From an uncultured Clostridia bacterium (GTDB lineage: Bacteria; Bacillota; Clostridia; TANB77; CAG-508), in the NCBI GenBank assembly GCA_949482135.1, contig CASYFC010000006.1:1-64000 (forward strand): a stretch of 64,000 nt of DNA, written 5' to 3'. The notes under the pieces are model-generated. The model did no database searches. It had not been told where the DNA came from and worked only from the letters and a program-made list of their open reading frames with translations. Positions within the stretch are counted from its first letter, which is position 1. Each line of letters begins with the position of its first letter. The translations under genes were made by a program, and so were the position numbers. Below, in pieces: positions 16,763-25,334 of the stretch.

Positions 16763-18079
16763 ATGACTCAAATTATACCATTAATTATATTAATTTTACT
16801 TAACGCATTTTTTGCAGCATCAGAAATTGCGTTTATATCTTTAAATGATGCTAAAATTGATATGCAAGCGAAAGAAGGAAATAGAAAAGCCAAAAAAATA
16901 AAGAAAATGCTTGAAAACCCAAGTAAATTTTTAGCAACAATTCAAATTGGTATTACTTTAGCTGGATTTTTATCAAGTGCTTTTGCATCAGAAGCTTTTG
17001 CAAGTAGTTTAGCTCCAATATTGCATAATTTAATTCCAAATATAGATGTTGCAGTTTGGAATAGTATAGCAATTGTTTTAATAACAATTATATTATCATA
17101 TTTTACTTTAATTTTTGGAGAATTAGTTCCAAAAAGAATTGCAATGAAATACTATGAAAAAATAGCTTTTGCAACCATAGGTATTATAAGATTTATTTCT
17201 ATAGTAACAGCACCATTTGTAAAATTTTTAACTTTTTCAACTAATGTTGTATCAAAAATATTTGGAATAACAGGAAATGAAGAAGAAACAGTAACAGAAG
17301 AAGAAATTAGAATGATGGTTGATGTAGGAGAAGAAAAAGGTTCTATAGATAAAGAAGAAAAAGAAATGATAAATAATGTTTTTGAATTTAATGATAAAAC
17401 AGCTTCTGAAATTATGGTTCCTAGAAAAGAAGTATATGCGTTAGATATGAATTTATCAATATCTAAAGTAATTGAAGAAATATCAGATAATGAAGATTTT
17501 AGATATAGTAGAATACCAGTATATGATGAAACAATTGATGAAATAAAAGGTATTGTTTATATAAAAGATATTTTATTATCAACAAAAAATAAAAGTGTAA
17601 AAGTAAAAAATCTTGTAAAAGAAGCATACTATATACCAGAAACAAAACCTTTAAATGAACTTTTTGAGGATTTAAGAAAAAATAGAAAACAAATTGCTAT
17701 TGTTGTAGACGAATATGGTGGAACTGCTGGTATAGTTACAATGGAAGATATTTTAGAAGAAATAGTTGGCGAGATTTACGATGAATATGATTTAGTAGAA
17801 AATAATATTGAAAAAGTGGATGAAAACACATATTTAATAAATGGTAGTGTATCAGTAGGAGAGGTAGAAAAGGCATTAGATATAGAAATACCAGAAGGAG
17901 ATTATGAAACAATTTCTGGATATTTAATAGAAGAACTTGGAAGAATTCCAGATGAAAAGGAAAAACCTATTATTGAAACAGAAAAGGTTATTTATAAAAT
18001 CGAAGCTGTAAAAGATAAAAGAATAATAAAAATTAAAGCATGCAAAGTAAATAAAGTTGAAGAACAAGAGGAAGAATAG
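16763..18079 (+). CDS. HlyC/CorC (CNNM) family membrane transporter with CBS domains
   Basis: A 438-aa protein with an N-terminal DUF21/CNNM membrane domain (residues 1-190, several hydrophobic helices including a FAASEIAFISL start), two CBS domains (about 205-330; MVPRKEV, RIPVYDETIDEIKGIVYIKD, VVDEYGGTAGIVTMEDILEEI) and a CorC_HlyC C-terminal domain. Family members are linked to Mg2+ or other divalent-cation export and resistance; older labels as hemolysins are unreliable. AAGGAG precedes the ATG. It follows fprA by 48 nt. Confidence 0.88.
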   Translation: MTQIIPLIILILLNAFFAASEIAFISLNDAKIDMQAKEGNRKAKKIKKMLENPSKFLATIQIGITLAGFLSSAFASEAFASSLAPILHNLIPNIDVAVWNSIAIVLITIILSYFTLIFGELVPKRIAMKYYEKIAFATIGIIRFISIVTAPFVKFLTFSTNVVSKIFGITGNEEETVTEEEIRMMVDVGEEKGSIDKEEKEMINNVFEFNDKTASEIMVPRKEVYALDMNLSISKVIEEISDNEDFRYSRIPVYDETIDEIKGIVYIKDILLSTKNKSVKVKNLVKEAYYIPETKPLNELFEDLRKNRKQIAIVVDEYGGTAGIVTMEDILEEIVGEIYDEYDLVENNIEKVDENTYLINGSVSVGEVEKALDIEIPEGDYETISGYLIEELGRIPDEKEKPIIETEKVIYKIEAVKDKRIIKIKACKVNKVEEQEEE

Positions 18080-18189
18080 GAGTACACATTAAATCCTTTT
18101 AAAATTCACAAAAAAAACACTCAAAAAAATGTAGGTAATGTTATAATCAAATCAATTTAAAAGAGAGTTTAAAAATTTTGAAAGGGTAA

Positions 18190-18342
18190 ATGTGGACGGC
18201 TATGGAAAATTTAAAAAATATAATGGATGTTAATGAAAATATTATTGGAGCATCTTCTTTAAATAGAATTATGATTGATGAGAAAGTAGAACAAGTAAGA
18301 GTATATTGCGGAGCAAGTGATTCTTATTTTGAAGATATGTAA
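18190..18342 (+). CDS. Small unrecognised protein, 50 aa
   Basis: AAAGGG lies just before the ATG at 18190 and an uninterrupted 50-codon frame ends in TAA at 18342. The product begins MWTAMENLKN, has an IIGASSLNRIMIDEKVEQ centre and ends in a YCGASDSYFEDM tail. A second in-frame ATG at 18202 could also be the start. TATAAT occurs about 40 nt upstream. I do not recognise the sequence; host-like composition and a ribosome site argue that it is real. Nothing else occupies the gap between the CNNM gene and the next small gene. Confidence 0.45.
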   Translation: MWTAMENLKNIMDVNENIIGASSLNRIMIDEKVEQVRVYCGASDSYFEDM

Positions 18343-18443
18343 TTTTATTTAAAATAAAATTAAAAACTGTTTGAATTTTTAAAAGTTTTGTGATATTTTA
18401 TATATGTAAATTTTAAAATTATACATATTAAGGAGAGAGTAAG

Positions 18444-18746
18444 ATGCAAAGAGAAGTTAACGAAGAAAAAAGAGCAAAATTTATGGAATTCGCAGGAAAA
18501 AGAGTAAATAATGTATTACATGACATTCAAATTTTAGAGCCAATGGCAAGAAGTAATTCTTATGATTTTACTAAGCAAGATGTTGATGAAATGTTTGATG
18601 CTATGCAAAGTTCTTTAAATGATGCTAGAGAAGAATTTTATAGAAAGTTTGAAGAAAAAGCAAAAGCTGCTAAGAAAACATTTTCGTTTGGAACAACTGT
18701 TGCTAAAGATGAGAGTGAAGAAACTATTTTAGAAGAAAATGTTTAA
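18444..18746 (+). CDS. Hypothetical protein, 100 aa
   Basis: A charged, mostly helical 100-aa protein with no membrane segment, starting MQREVNEEKRAKFMEF after a good AAGGAGAGAG ribosome site and ending in an acidic tail. The middle (ILEPMARSNSYDFTKQDVDEMF) is reminiscent of short uncharacterised Clostridia proteins, but I cannot assign a family. It has its own terminator downstream and no evident partner. Function unknown. Confidence 0.6.
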   Translation: MQREVNEEKRAKFMEFAGKRVNNVLHDIQILEPMARSNSYDFTKQDVDEMFDAMQSSLNDAREEFYRKFEEKAKAAKKTFSFGTTVAKDESEETILEENV

Positions 18747-18792
18747 AAAGATTAAATATATATTTTCAAATAAATTGTTAAATTATATAAAC

Positions 18793-18829
18793 AAAAGTAA
18801 CTAGATAATTCTATTTGGTTACTTTTTTT
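18793..18829 (+). terminator. Terminator after the 100-aa hypothetical gene
   Basis: AAAAGTAAC...GTTACTTTT stem, extended through two G-U pairs, followed by a T-run. Confidence 0.7.
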
Positions 18830-18927
18830 AATACCCAAAAATATTGTTATGTATTTTTTTATTTTTAACAAATAAGTAAACTATAACATATTATGAATTA
18901 CAAATAGATATGAAAAGGAGATAGTTT

Positions 18928-19494
18928 ATGAATTGTCAATCTATGAATGAAAGTAGAAAATATTTATATGAATTTTTTCAAATATTAAATAAAATGGAAA
19001 ATAAAATGCTAAGTGCAATTATTACAGATAATATAACAATAAATTTTATTAGAGCAATGGTTTCTCATCATCAAGCAGCAATATATATGTGTCAAAATTT
19101 ATTAAGATTCACACATTATGAATCTTTAGAAGAAATTGCTCGAAATATTATAAGTAATCAAACTAAAGAAATTTCTGAAATGAGAGAAGTAGCAATTACA
19201 ACTTCAGAATATTCTAATTCTAGAAGAGATGTTAATCTTTATGAAAAATCCTTTTTTTGCATAACAAAGCAAATGATTTGTAGAATGAGAAATGCACTAA
19301 GAAGTAATGATATTAATTTAAATTTTGTAGATGAAATGATACCTCATCATGAAGGTGCTATAAAAATGTGTGAAAATTTGTTGAAGTATAAAGTTGACCC
19401 AAGACTTATGGAAATTTCCAATTCTATAATTAAAGTGCAAAGAGAAGGAATAAAGAAAATAGAAGAACTACATAGAATATTGTATAATAGCTAA
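18928..19494 (+). CDS. DUF305-family protein with two repeats
   Basis: A 188-aa protein with two copies of the DUF305 core: FIRAMVSHHQAAIYMCQNLL (about residues 43-62) and FVDEMIPHHEGAIKMCENLL (about 132-151). The HH pair and Met/Cys residues of this four-helix family are potential copper or other metal ligands. No signal peptide is visible, unlike the exported DUF305 proteins of Proteobacteria, so it is likely cytoplasmic. The role is unknown; metal storage or handling is a guess. AAGGAG precedes the ATG. Confidence 0.75.
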   Translation: MNCQSMNESRKYLYEFFQILNKMENKMLSAIITDNITINFIRAMVSHHQAAIYMCQNLLRFTHYESLEEIARNIISNQTKEISEMREVAITTSEYSNSRRDVNLYEKSFFCITKQMICRMRNALRSNDINLNFVDEMIPHHEGAIKMCENLLKYKVDPRLMEISNSIIKVQREGIKKIEELHRILYNS

Positions 19495-19504
19495 ATTACT
19501 TTTC

Positions 19505-19533
19505 TTGACAAAGACAGAAAAGGATGATAATAT
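19505..19533 (+). promoter_or_regulatory. Promoter of the PARG-like gene
   Basis: TTGACA, 17-nt spacer, TAATAT, 68 nt before the chosen start codon. Confidence 0.65.
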
Positions 19534-19600
19534 TGGTTACATAATTTTGATATAAAATTTAAATGTAGCTATTAATTAGTTTTTTAAGGAGATGGATATT

Positions 19601-20461
19601 ATGTTTAATATCAGAGAAAGAAATGTTGAGATATTCGAAGACACTAAACGGTTAGTTCAAACTGATAATCGTTTGATTGATGCAATTCGAGAATCAAGTA
19701 ACAAACAGTACTTTGTAATGGAAGGCGAGAATATTGAAACTACAAAGGAGCACAGATTTAAAGAATCTGCTATGGTTTTGGTATCAAAGAAAAGGAGTTT
19801 GGAAGCGGCAAGTAAATATGTTGGACAAAAGGTTTGTGTTCACAATTTCGCATCTGCAACAAATCCAGGTGGCGGTGTATTAAAAGGATCCAGTGCACAA
19901 GAGGAAGCTATCTGTAGGTGTAGCACATTATATTTTAATATAAGCGAGCCTAGTATTGTTGATGAATACCATGATTTTCACAAAAGGATGTTAAGTGAAG
20001 GAAAAATGGATGTCACCTATAATGATGACTGCATTTATACTCCTGATGTGGTAGTATTTAAATCAGATACACGTATTCCAGAAGTGATGGAAGAATGTTA
20101 TTGGTATAATGTAGATGTTATCACATGTGCAGCGCCAAACCTTAGACCAGATGCAAGTAATTACATGAATCCTGATTCGGGAAGTACTAAAGTAGAACTT
20201 ACTGATGAAGAATTGAAGAACTTGCATATAAAGAGAATGCGTAGAATTCTTGATATTGCAAAGCGAGAAAATGAAGATGTAGTAATTTTAGGAGCATTTG
20301 GCTGTGGAGCTTTTTATAATTCTCCTAAGGTTGTTGCAGAAGCAATGCTGATTGTAATTAAGGAATATTTATATGACTTCAAAACAATCGAGTTTGCAGT
20401 ATTCTGTACAGAAAAAGATAAGAAGAATTATGAGGAATTCAAAAAGATACTTCAGCCATAA
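19601..20461 (+). CDS. Bacterial-type poly(ADP-ribose) glycohydrolase, macrodomain TIGR02452-like (foreign-style)
   Basis: A 286-aa macrodomain protein. The signature NPGGGVLKGSSAQEE carries the GGG loop and the QEE catalytic glutamates of bacterial PARGs, which release ADP-ribose from ADP-ribosylated targets. ITCAAPNLRP and VVILGAFGCGAFYN complete the fold. An ATG nine nt upstream of 19601 touches AAGGAG directly, so the ATG at 19601 with 9-nt spacing is preferred. Composition is foreign-style, with one CGG arginine. It is the first of three foreign-style genes in a row, two of which handle NAD or pyrophosphate, suggesting a shared role in ADP-ribose/NAD turnover (inference). Confidence 0.85.
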   Translation: MFNIRERNVEIFEDTKRLVQTDNRLIDAIRESSNKQYFVMEGENIETTKEHRFKESAMVLVSKKRSLEAASKYVGQKVCVHNFASATNPGGGVLKGSSAQEEAICRCSTLYFNISEPSIVDEYHDFHKRMLSEGKMDVTYNDDCIYTPDVVVFKSDTRIPEVMEECYWYNVDVITCAAPNLRPDASNYMNPDSGSTKVELTDEELKNLHIKRMRRILDIAKRENEDVVILGAFGCGAFYNSPKVVAEAMLIVIKEYLYDFKTIEFAVFCTEKDKKNYEEFKKILQP

Positions 20462-20469
20462 CAAATTAG

Positions 20470-20500
20470 AGGCAGTGGAGGGAAACTCTACTGCCTTTAA
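20470..20500 (+). terminator. Terminator of the PARG-like gene
   Basis: Stem AGGCAGTGGAG / CTCTACTGCCT (one G-U pair) with a GGAAA loop; the T-run is short, so termination may be partial. Confidence 0.6.
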
Positions 20501-20544
20501 CATTATATTTTAGAAATATGATGATTCTAAAAGTTACTTATTGC

Positions 20545-20573
20545 TTGAAAATTCTGGGAAATCGTGCTATAAT
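20545..20573 (+). promoter_or_regulatory. Promoter of the NMN adenylyltransferase-Nudix gene
   Basis: TTGAAA, 17-nt spacer ending ATCGTGC, TATAAT, 48 nt before the start codon. Confidence 0.75.
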
Positions 20574-20621
20574 AGTAAACGTTAACATAAAAATATAATA
20601 ATCTGAAAGGAGATTTTGAAT

Positions 20622-21749
20622 ATGGTAGCAATTGATACAATTCAAAACGAAACTAATAACAAGGTTGTAGCTGCAACAGTAGTAAGACTTCAACCGCTTC
20701 ACAATGGACACAAACAATTTCTTGTCAAATGGGCACGGAAGGGAAAAATCGTTGTAATGATTGGATCCTGTTACGAAAATGGTGAAGAACGGAACTGTAT
20801 ACCAGCTTCTGAAAGAGAAAAAATGGTGAGAGCTGTTTTTAAAAGAGCTGGAATTACAGAATCTCAGTTTGAAATCATAACTCAGGAAGATACCGAAACA
20901 TTTGATGAGTGGATTGGCAATGTCAAGGAAGCCTGCAATATGTATGGCGTTACTCATTTTATAACAGGAAACCAAAAAGACATTCTTGATGTTTTGAGGC
21001 AAAGAGGCGAATCTTTAGGAGCCGAAATGATAAATCCGGAAGAAGATTCAGATTTTCCTTATCATGCAACAGATATAAGAAAACTGATAATTGACGGAAA
21101 TTATGAGGAATTAGATAAGTTAATTCCAGATGAAGTAAAGCCAATTCTTTTCAAGTATACCTTTAAAGAAATTATTGCAGCAAGCAGAAATCAGGGGATT
21201 AAATTTGTTCCTGGACGCCAAACAGTAGATGTTATTTTACTTGTGAGAAATACTATTGATGGTAAAGTATATGTCATGCTGGGAAAGCGTTCCAATAAAA
21301 AGGTAGATTTCCAAGGATATCTTGGACTTCCTGGAGATGAAATTAAGAAATTTGAAACCCCGATGAAGGCCGCAATACGAGCTTTTAGAAAGGTTACAGG
21401 ATTGGAAATTAAGATGCTAGACAATTCATTAGAACCTGCAATTATTAGATTTTCTAATATTCCTGGTTCCAATTTGGAGCAGATGCATATTATTGGAATT
21501 TATAGTGCAGAAGATGAAAGTTTGGCAGGAACTCGTGGTGGATCTTCTCAGTGTTTTGGCATTTTCTTTGAAGATGATATTTCCAAATATGAGAAATATA
21601 TAAATTTGGAAGATGACACAGTAACTGATGTGAAGTTTTATGAAGTAAGTCAAGTTCTTAGAGAAGGTCTTGCTTACCAGCAAACTGAAATGTTAGAAAA
21701 AGCGATAGCAATGCTCAATGCTTATCCTAATTTAACAAAAGAACAGTAA
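20622..21749 (+). CDS. NMN adenylyltransferase (NadM-type) fused to a degenerate Nudix domain (foreign-style)
   Basis: A 375-aa two-domain protein. The N-terminal half is a nucleotidyltransferase: VRLQPLHNGHKQFL holds the HxGH ATP site and the late PYHATDIRKLI block matches the ISSTxIR-type motif, so it should make NAD(+) from NMN and ATP. The C-terminal half (from about residue 190) has a Nudix fold, but the Nudix box reads GDEIKKFETPMKAAIRAF, with the REUxEE glutamates replaced; hydrolysis is therefore doubtful and ligand sensing, as in NrtR, is an alternative. A TTG six nt upstream is in frame, but AAAGGAG favours the ATG at 20622. Foreign-style codons include two CGG. Confidence 0.85.
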   Translation: MVAIDTIQNETNNKVVAATVVRLQPLHNGHKQFLVKWARKGKIVVMIGSCYENGEERNCIPASEREKMVRAVFKRAGITESQFEIITQEDTETFDEWIGNVKEACNMYGVTHFITGNQKDILDVLRQRGESLGAEMINPEEDSDFPYHATDIRKLIIDGNYEELDKLIPDEVKPILFKYTFKEIIAASRNQGIKFVPGRQTVDVILLVRNTIDGKVYVMLGKRSNKKVDFQGYLGLPGDEIKKFETPMKAAIRAFRKVTGLEIKMLDNSLEPAIIRFSNIPGSNLEQMHIIGIYSAEDESLAGTRGGSSQCFGIFFEDDISKYEKYINLEDDTVTDVKFYEVSQVLREGLAYQQTEMLEKAIAMLNAYPNLTKEQ

Positions 21750-21794
21750 CCTGATGTATGAGAACAATGTAAGTGATTGAAGAGGAGAAAACTG

Positions 21795-22724
21795 ATGAAA
21801 AAGTTGAGTTCAGAAAATGTTCGGTCTAAAAGTCTTATAAAGTCTTTGGAGGGGAAAAAGGTAACTATTCTGGGACATGACAATATTGATGTGGATGCAA
21901 CGCTTTCTGGAATATTGATGTCCAGACTTCTTGATTTTCTTGGAATTGAAAATGAGTTTTGCATCTTAGAGAAAGTAAAAGAAAATGATACCTATGAAAT
22001 TATTCGGGAAATGTTTGGAATTGACATGAGAAAATGGGAAAAAGTTGGAGAAGATAAGAAAAGAAATCTTTTGCTCCTTGACCATTATGAAACAATCCAT
22101 GCTGGAAATGTGATTGCTTGTATTGATCATCATCCAAACAATGCTGGTAAGAAGTATCATTTCATGTATACCAGAAATGCATGTGCAGCAGCATTCCTCA
22201 TTTATGAGATTATGCTGGAAGTAGGTTATCCAATTGGTGAAGAAGAAGCAAAAATGATTATTGTCTCTATGTTGGTTGATACTACTGCTTTTAGGAGTAG
22301 TAAAACTATCAAAGAAGAGGCAGATCAGGCCAAAGTTTTGGCGACAGAATTTCATTTGGATTATGGAGTTCTGGAAAAATATTGCTTATGTTTAACACCA
22401 ATTAACAAGCTTACCATTGATGAGATTATTTCCAATGGTCAGAAGTGGTATGATTACAGTGGTAATAAAGTAGGTTCTGCATATTTACAGTTGTATGGAT
22501 TGCCTGAAGAAAATGTTCTGAATAACTGGTTGGAAAAATTGGAAGAAAAAAGATATGAAACTGATAGCGCTATGTTGGTATTTATCATTTTCGAAACAGA
22601 AAAAAATCTTACCTACGAATACAGAATTACAGAAGATGGCATTGATAAATTTGTGAAACTTGGCATCTTGTCCAGAGGAAAAGATATCATGCCTGTGATT
22701 GAAAAAAGATATCTTCCTGAGTAA
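21795..22724 (+). CDS. DHH-family phosphoesterase, Mn-dependent inorganic pyrophosphatase-like (foreign-style)
   Basis: A 309-aa DHH-superfamily protein. HDNIDVDATLSG supplies the first metal ligands, LLLDHYET and ACIDHHPN (the DHH motif) the next, and MLVDTTAF the later Asp. A DHHA2-like C-terminal domain follows. Family II pyrophosphatases and exopolyphosphatases are the closest types; splitting of pyrophosphate released by the adjacent NMN adenylyltransferase would be a sensible pairing, but the substrate is inferred. GAGGAGA precedes ATG 21795; an in-frame TTG 18 nt upstream lies inside that ribosome site. Two in-frame CGG arginines. It lies 45 nt after the NMNAT gene, probably co-transcribed. 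Confidence 0.8.
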   Translation: MKKLSSENVRSKSLIKSLEGKKVTILGHDNIDVDATLSGILMSRLLDFLGIENEFCILEKVKENDTYEIIREMFGIDMRKWEKVGEDKKRNLLLLDHYETIHAGNVIACIDHHPNNAGKKYHFMYTRNACAAAFLIYEIMLEVGYPIGEEEAKMIIVSMLVDTTAFRSSKTIKEEADQAKVLATEFHLDYGVLEKYCLCLTPINKLTIDEIISNGQKWYDYSGNKVGSAYLQLYGLPEENVLNNWLEKLEEKRYETDSAMLVFIIFETEKNLTYEYRITEDGIDKFVKLGILSRGKDIMPVIEKRYLPE

Positions 22725-22736
22725 AGGAAGGATAAA

Positions 22737-22773
22737 AGAGAGCTCATCCGAGAATGGATGAGCTCTCTTTTTA
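22737..22773 (+). terminator. Terminator closing the foreign NAD block
   Basis: Thirteen-base stem AGAGAGCTCATCC / GGATGAGCTCTCT with loop GAGAAT and a T-run; GC-rich like other foreign-style terminators here. Confidence 0.85.
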
Positions 22774-22881
22774 TTGTTGACAATATATAAGAGCAAGTAA
22801 TACAATTATTTTATAAAAAAAGAAAACTTTTTCTATACTTAATCGTATTATAAAAAATTAATATAAATGTTAGGAGAAGAT

Positions 22882-24222
22882 ATGGAAGAAGATAAAGTTT
22901 TATATAAAGAATTTTTAGATGGAAATAAGAAATCTTTTGAAAAAATTATAGAAAAATATCAAAATAATTTAATATATTTTATTTTAAAATTTGTTAAAAA
23001 TATAGAAGTGGCAGAAGATATTTTGCAAGATGTTATTTTATATATTTTAGAAAATAAAGAAAAATATAATTTTAATTATTCTTTTAAAACATATATGTAT
23101 ATAATTGCAAAATCAAAATCTTTAGATTATATTAAAAGACAAAAAAATATTGAATGTTTTGACAATAACATAGATTTTATTGAGGGACAAATTTTAGAAG
23201 AAATAATAATAACTAATGAAGTTAAAGAACAAATTCAAAGAGTTATGAGTAGAATGCAAGATGATTATCAATTAGTAATTTATTTAACTCAAATTGAAAA
23301 ACTATCTTATGAAGAAGTATCTAAGATAATGGGAAAAAATATAAGTCAAATAAAAAATTTAGTACATAGAGCAAAACTAAAATTAAGAAAGCTGTTAGTA
23401 GAAAATAAAATAATAGAAATAACAAAATCAAAAGGGATAAGAATATTACTACTATTTGTAACTATAGGAATTTTATTATCTGTAGCTACAATAGCAATAA
23501 ACAATGTTGTAAAATACACTAAAGATGGAAAACCATATATTTTTTATTATGAGGAAGTACCAGAAGAATTAAAAGGAAAAGAGATTAGCATTGCAATACC
23601 AGCAAATCCTAAACGAGAGCCACCATATAGAGATTTAAAGAAAATATTAGTTAAATATAGAGATTCAGATGAATTAGATAAAATATTTGAAGAAGCTAAA
23701 GATTCAGAAGATGAATTTAAACTAACTGAAAGTGGTGGAAGAAAACTATTTACTACAATTGCAGAAATTTTTAATGAAAATGAAATTTCAGAAGAAGAAA
23801 TCAGAAAAGTTAGATACTATATTGAAAATTTGAATTATAAATATGTTTATTCTTCTGGAATTGATGAAAAAATAATAAATATAGTATTAGGAAAAGAAGA
23901 TACAGGAGAAATAAAAGAAGTTCCTGAAGAGGTTATAAAAAAAGCTAATGAAAGACTTAAAAGAGAGGAAGAGATTATAAATATTATAAAAAAATATTAT
24001 GGAGAGGCAGAATTTGAGGAACTTTCGGAAAGAGCTAGTTCTAGTACAAATGATTTACCATATATAACCGAAATTTTAAAATCTGTTTTTTCTATTATTG
24101 ATGGAAATGAGGCTACAACAGAAGAGAAAAGTAGATTAATAGAATATGTAAAAGAAAAAAAAGAACCATTAATAGAAAGCTTGGAAGATTTAGAATTAAA
24201 AAATCGAGTAGAAAATTTATAA
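22882..24222 (+). CDS. ECF-type sigma factor fused to a membrane segment and extracytoplasmic domain
   Basis: A 446-aa protein. Residues 1-165 are an ECF sigma factor: region 2 (FLDGNKKSFEKIIEKYQNN...VAEDILQDVILYIL, then TYMYIIAKSKSLDYIKRQ) and region 4 (YQLVIYLTQIEKLSYEEV...ISQIKNLVHRAKLKLRKLL). A single hydrophobic helix (ILLLFVTIGILLSVATIAI, about 192-210) and a roughly 230-aa acidic, helical outer domain follow. No separate anti-sigma gene is adjacent, so control may lie in the same polypeptide. Release by proteolysis or signalling from the outside domain is inference. The ATG at 22882, preceded by AGGAG, is chosen over one 15 nt upstream that overlaps the ribosome site. Confidence 0.8.
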   Translation: MEEDKVLYKEFLDGNKKSFEKIIEKYQNNLIYFILKFVKNIEVAEDILQDVILYILENKEKYNFNYSFKTYMYIIAKSKSLDYIKRQKNIECFDNNIDFIEGQILEEIIITNEVKEQIQRVMSRMQDDYQLVIYLTQIEKLSYEEVSKIMGKNISQIKNLVHRAKLKLRKLLVENKIIEITKSKGIRILLLFVTIGILLSVATIAINNVVKYTKDGKPYIFYYEEVPEELKGKEISIAIPANPKREPPYRDLKKILVKYRDSDELDKIFEEAKDSEDEFKLTESGGRKLFTTIAEIFNENEISEEEIRKVRYYIENLNYKYVYSSGIDEKIINIVLGKEDTGEIKEVPEEVIKKANERLKREEEIINIIKKYYGEAEFEELSERASSSTNDLPYITEILKSVFSIIDGNEATTEEKSRLIEYVKEKKEPLIESLEDLELKNRVENL

Positions 24223-24309
24223 ATCCTTTTCAATTTTAAATTTTTAATATATAATTAGAAAAACTGTTAACAATATATTAAAAAATAAAATAGAGGGAGG
24301 AAAACATTT

Positions 24310-25191
24310 ATGGAAAAATCAAAAGTTTATTTTTGCAAAGAGATTACACCAGAAAATGTTGTGAAAATGTTTGAAAAATTAGAAAAAAACTTACCTGGAA
24401 AAGTAGCAGTTAAGGTACATTCGGGAGAAGAAGGAAATCAAAATTATCTTCATCCAGAATTTATGAGACCAATAGTAGAAAAAGTTAATGGAACTGTTGT
24501 TGAGTGTAACACAGCTTATGATGGTGAAAGAAACTATACAGATAAACATAAAAAATTAATGGAAAATCATGGATGGACAAAATATTTTGATGTTGATATT
24601 ATGGATTCTGAAGATAATGATATAGTATTAAATATTCCAAATGGAAAAGTTATTAAAGAGAATTTTGTTGGAAGAAATATGGAAAACTATGATTCAATGC
24701 TAGTATTATCTCATTTTAAAGGACATCCTATGGGAGGATATGGTGGAGCATTAAAACAATTATCTATTGGTTGTGCTTCTTCAAGAGGAAAAGCATGGAT
24801 TCATACAGCAGGAAAAACAAAGGATCAAACAAAATTATGGGATTTTGTAGCCAAACAAGATGAATTTTTAGAAGCAATGGCAGATAGTGCAAAATCTGTA
24901 GTAGAATACTTCAAAGGAAATATTGCTTATATTAATATTATGTGTAATATGTCTGTAGATTGTGATTGTTGTAGCATAGCAGAAGATCCTTGTATGAAAG
25001 ACATTGGAATTTTAGCATCTTTAGATCCAATTGCTATAGATCAAGCTTGTATTGATTTAGTAAAAAATTCTGATGATCCAGGAAAAGAACATTTCTTAGA
25101 AAGGGTAAATTCAAGACATGGAACTCATACAATTGATTCTGCAGCAAAATTAGAATATGGAAATAAAGAGTATGAATTAATTGAAGTCTAA
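24310..25191 (+). CDS. DUF362 domain-containing protein
   Basis: A 293-aa DUF362 protein, with the family pattern VAVKVHSGEEGNQNYLHPEF near the start, SMLVLSHFKGHPMGGYGGALKQLSIGCASSRGK in two conserved pieces, and the cysteine cluster VDCDCC...EDPC that may bind an Fe-S cluster. LASLDPIAIDQACIDL is the typical C-terminal block. Members often carry ferredoxin domains and are tied to redox or cofactor chemistry, but no reaction is established. GAGGGAGG precedes the ATG. A hairpin follows; monocistronic. Confidence 0.85.
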   Translation: MEKSKVYFCKEITPENVVKMFEKLEKNLPGKVAVKVHSGEEGNQNYLHPEFMRPIVEKVNGTVVECNTAYDGERNYTDKHKKLMENHGWTKYFDVDIMDSEDNDIVLNIPNGKVIKENFVGRNMENYDSMLVLSHFKGHPMGGYGGALKQLSIGCASSRGKAWIHTAGKTKDQTKLWDFVAKQDEFLEAMADSAKSVVEYFKGNIAYINIMCNMSVDCDCCSIAEDPCMKDIGILASLDPIAIDQACIDLVKNSDDPGKEHFLERVNSRHGTHTIDSAAKLEYGNKEYELIEV

Positions 25192-25198
25192 ATAAATT

Positions 25199-25226
25199 AG
25201 AAATCTCACAAATATGTGAGATTTCT
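25199..25226 (+). terminator. Hairpin after the DUF362 gene
   Basis: Perfect stem AGAAATCTCACA / TGTGAGATTTCT with loop AATA. There is no long T-run, so termination strength is uncertain. Confidence 0.6.
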
Positions 25227-25334
25227 GACTTTAGATAAAAATGTTAATGATAGTTGACAAAATTTCAAAGTTAAATTGGTAGAATGCAACCCATAAAAAT
25301 CGTATAATTTTATCAGAAAGGAAAGGTGCATAAA

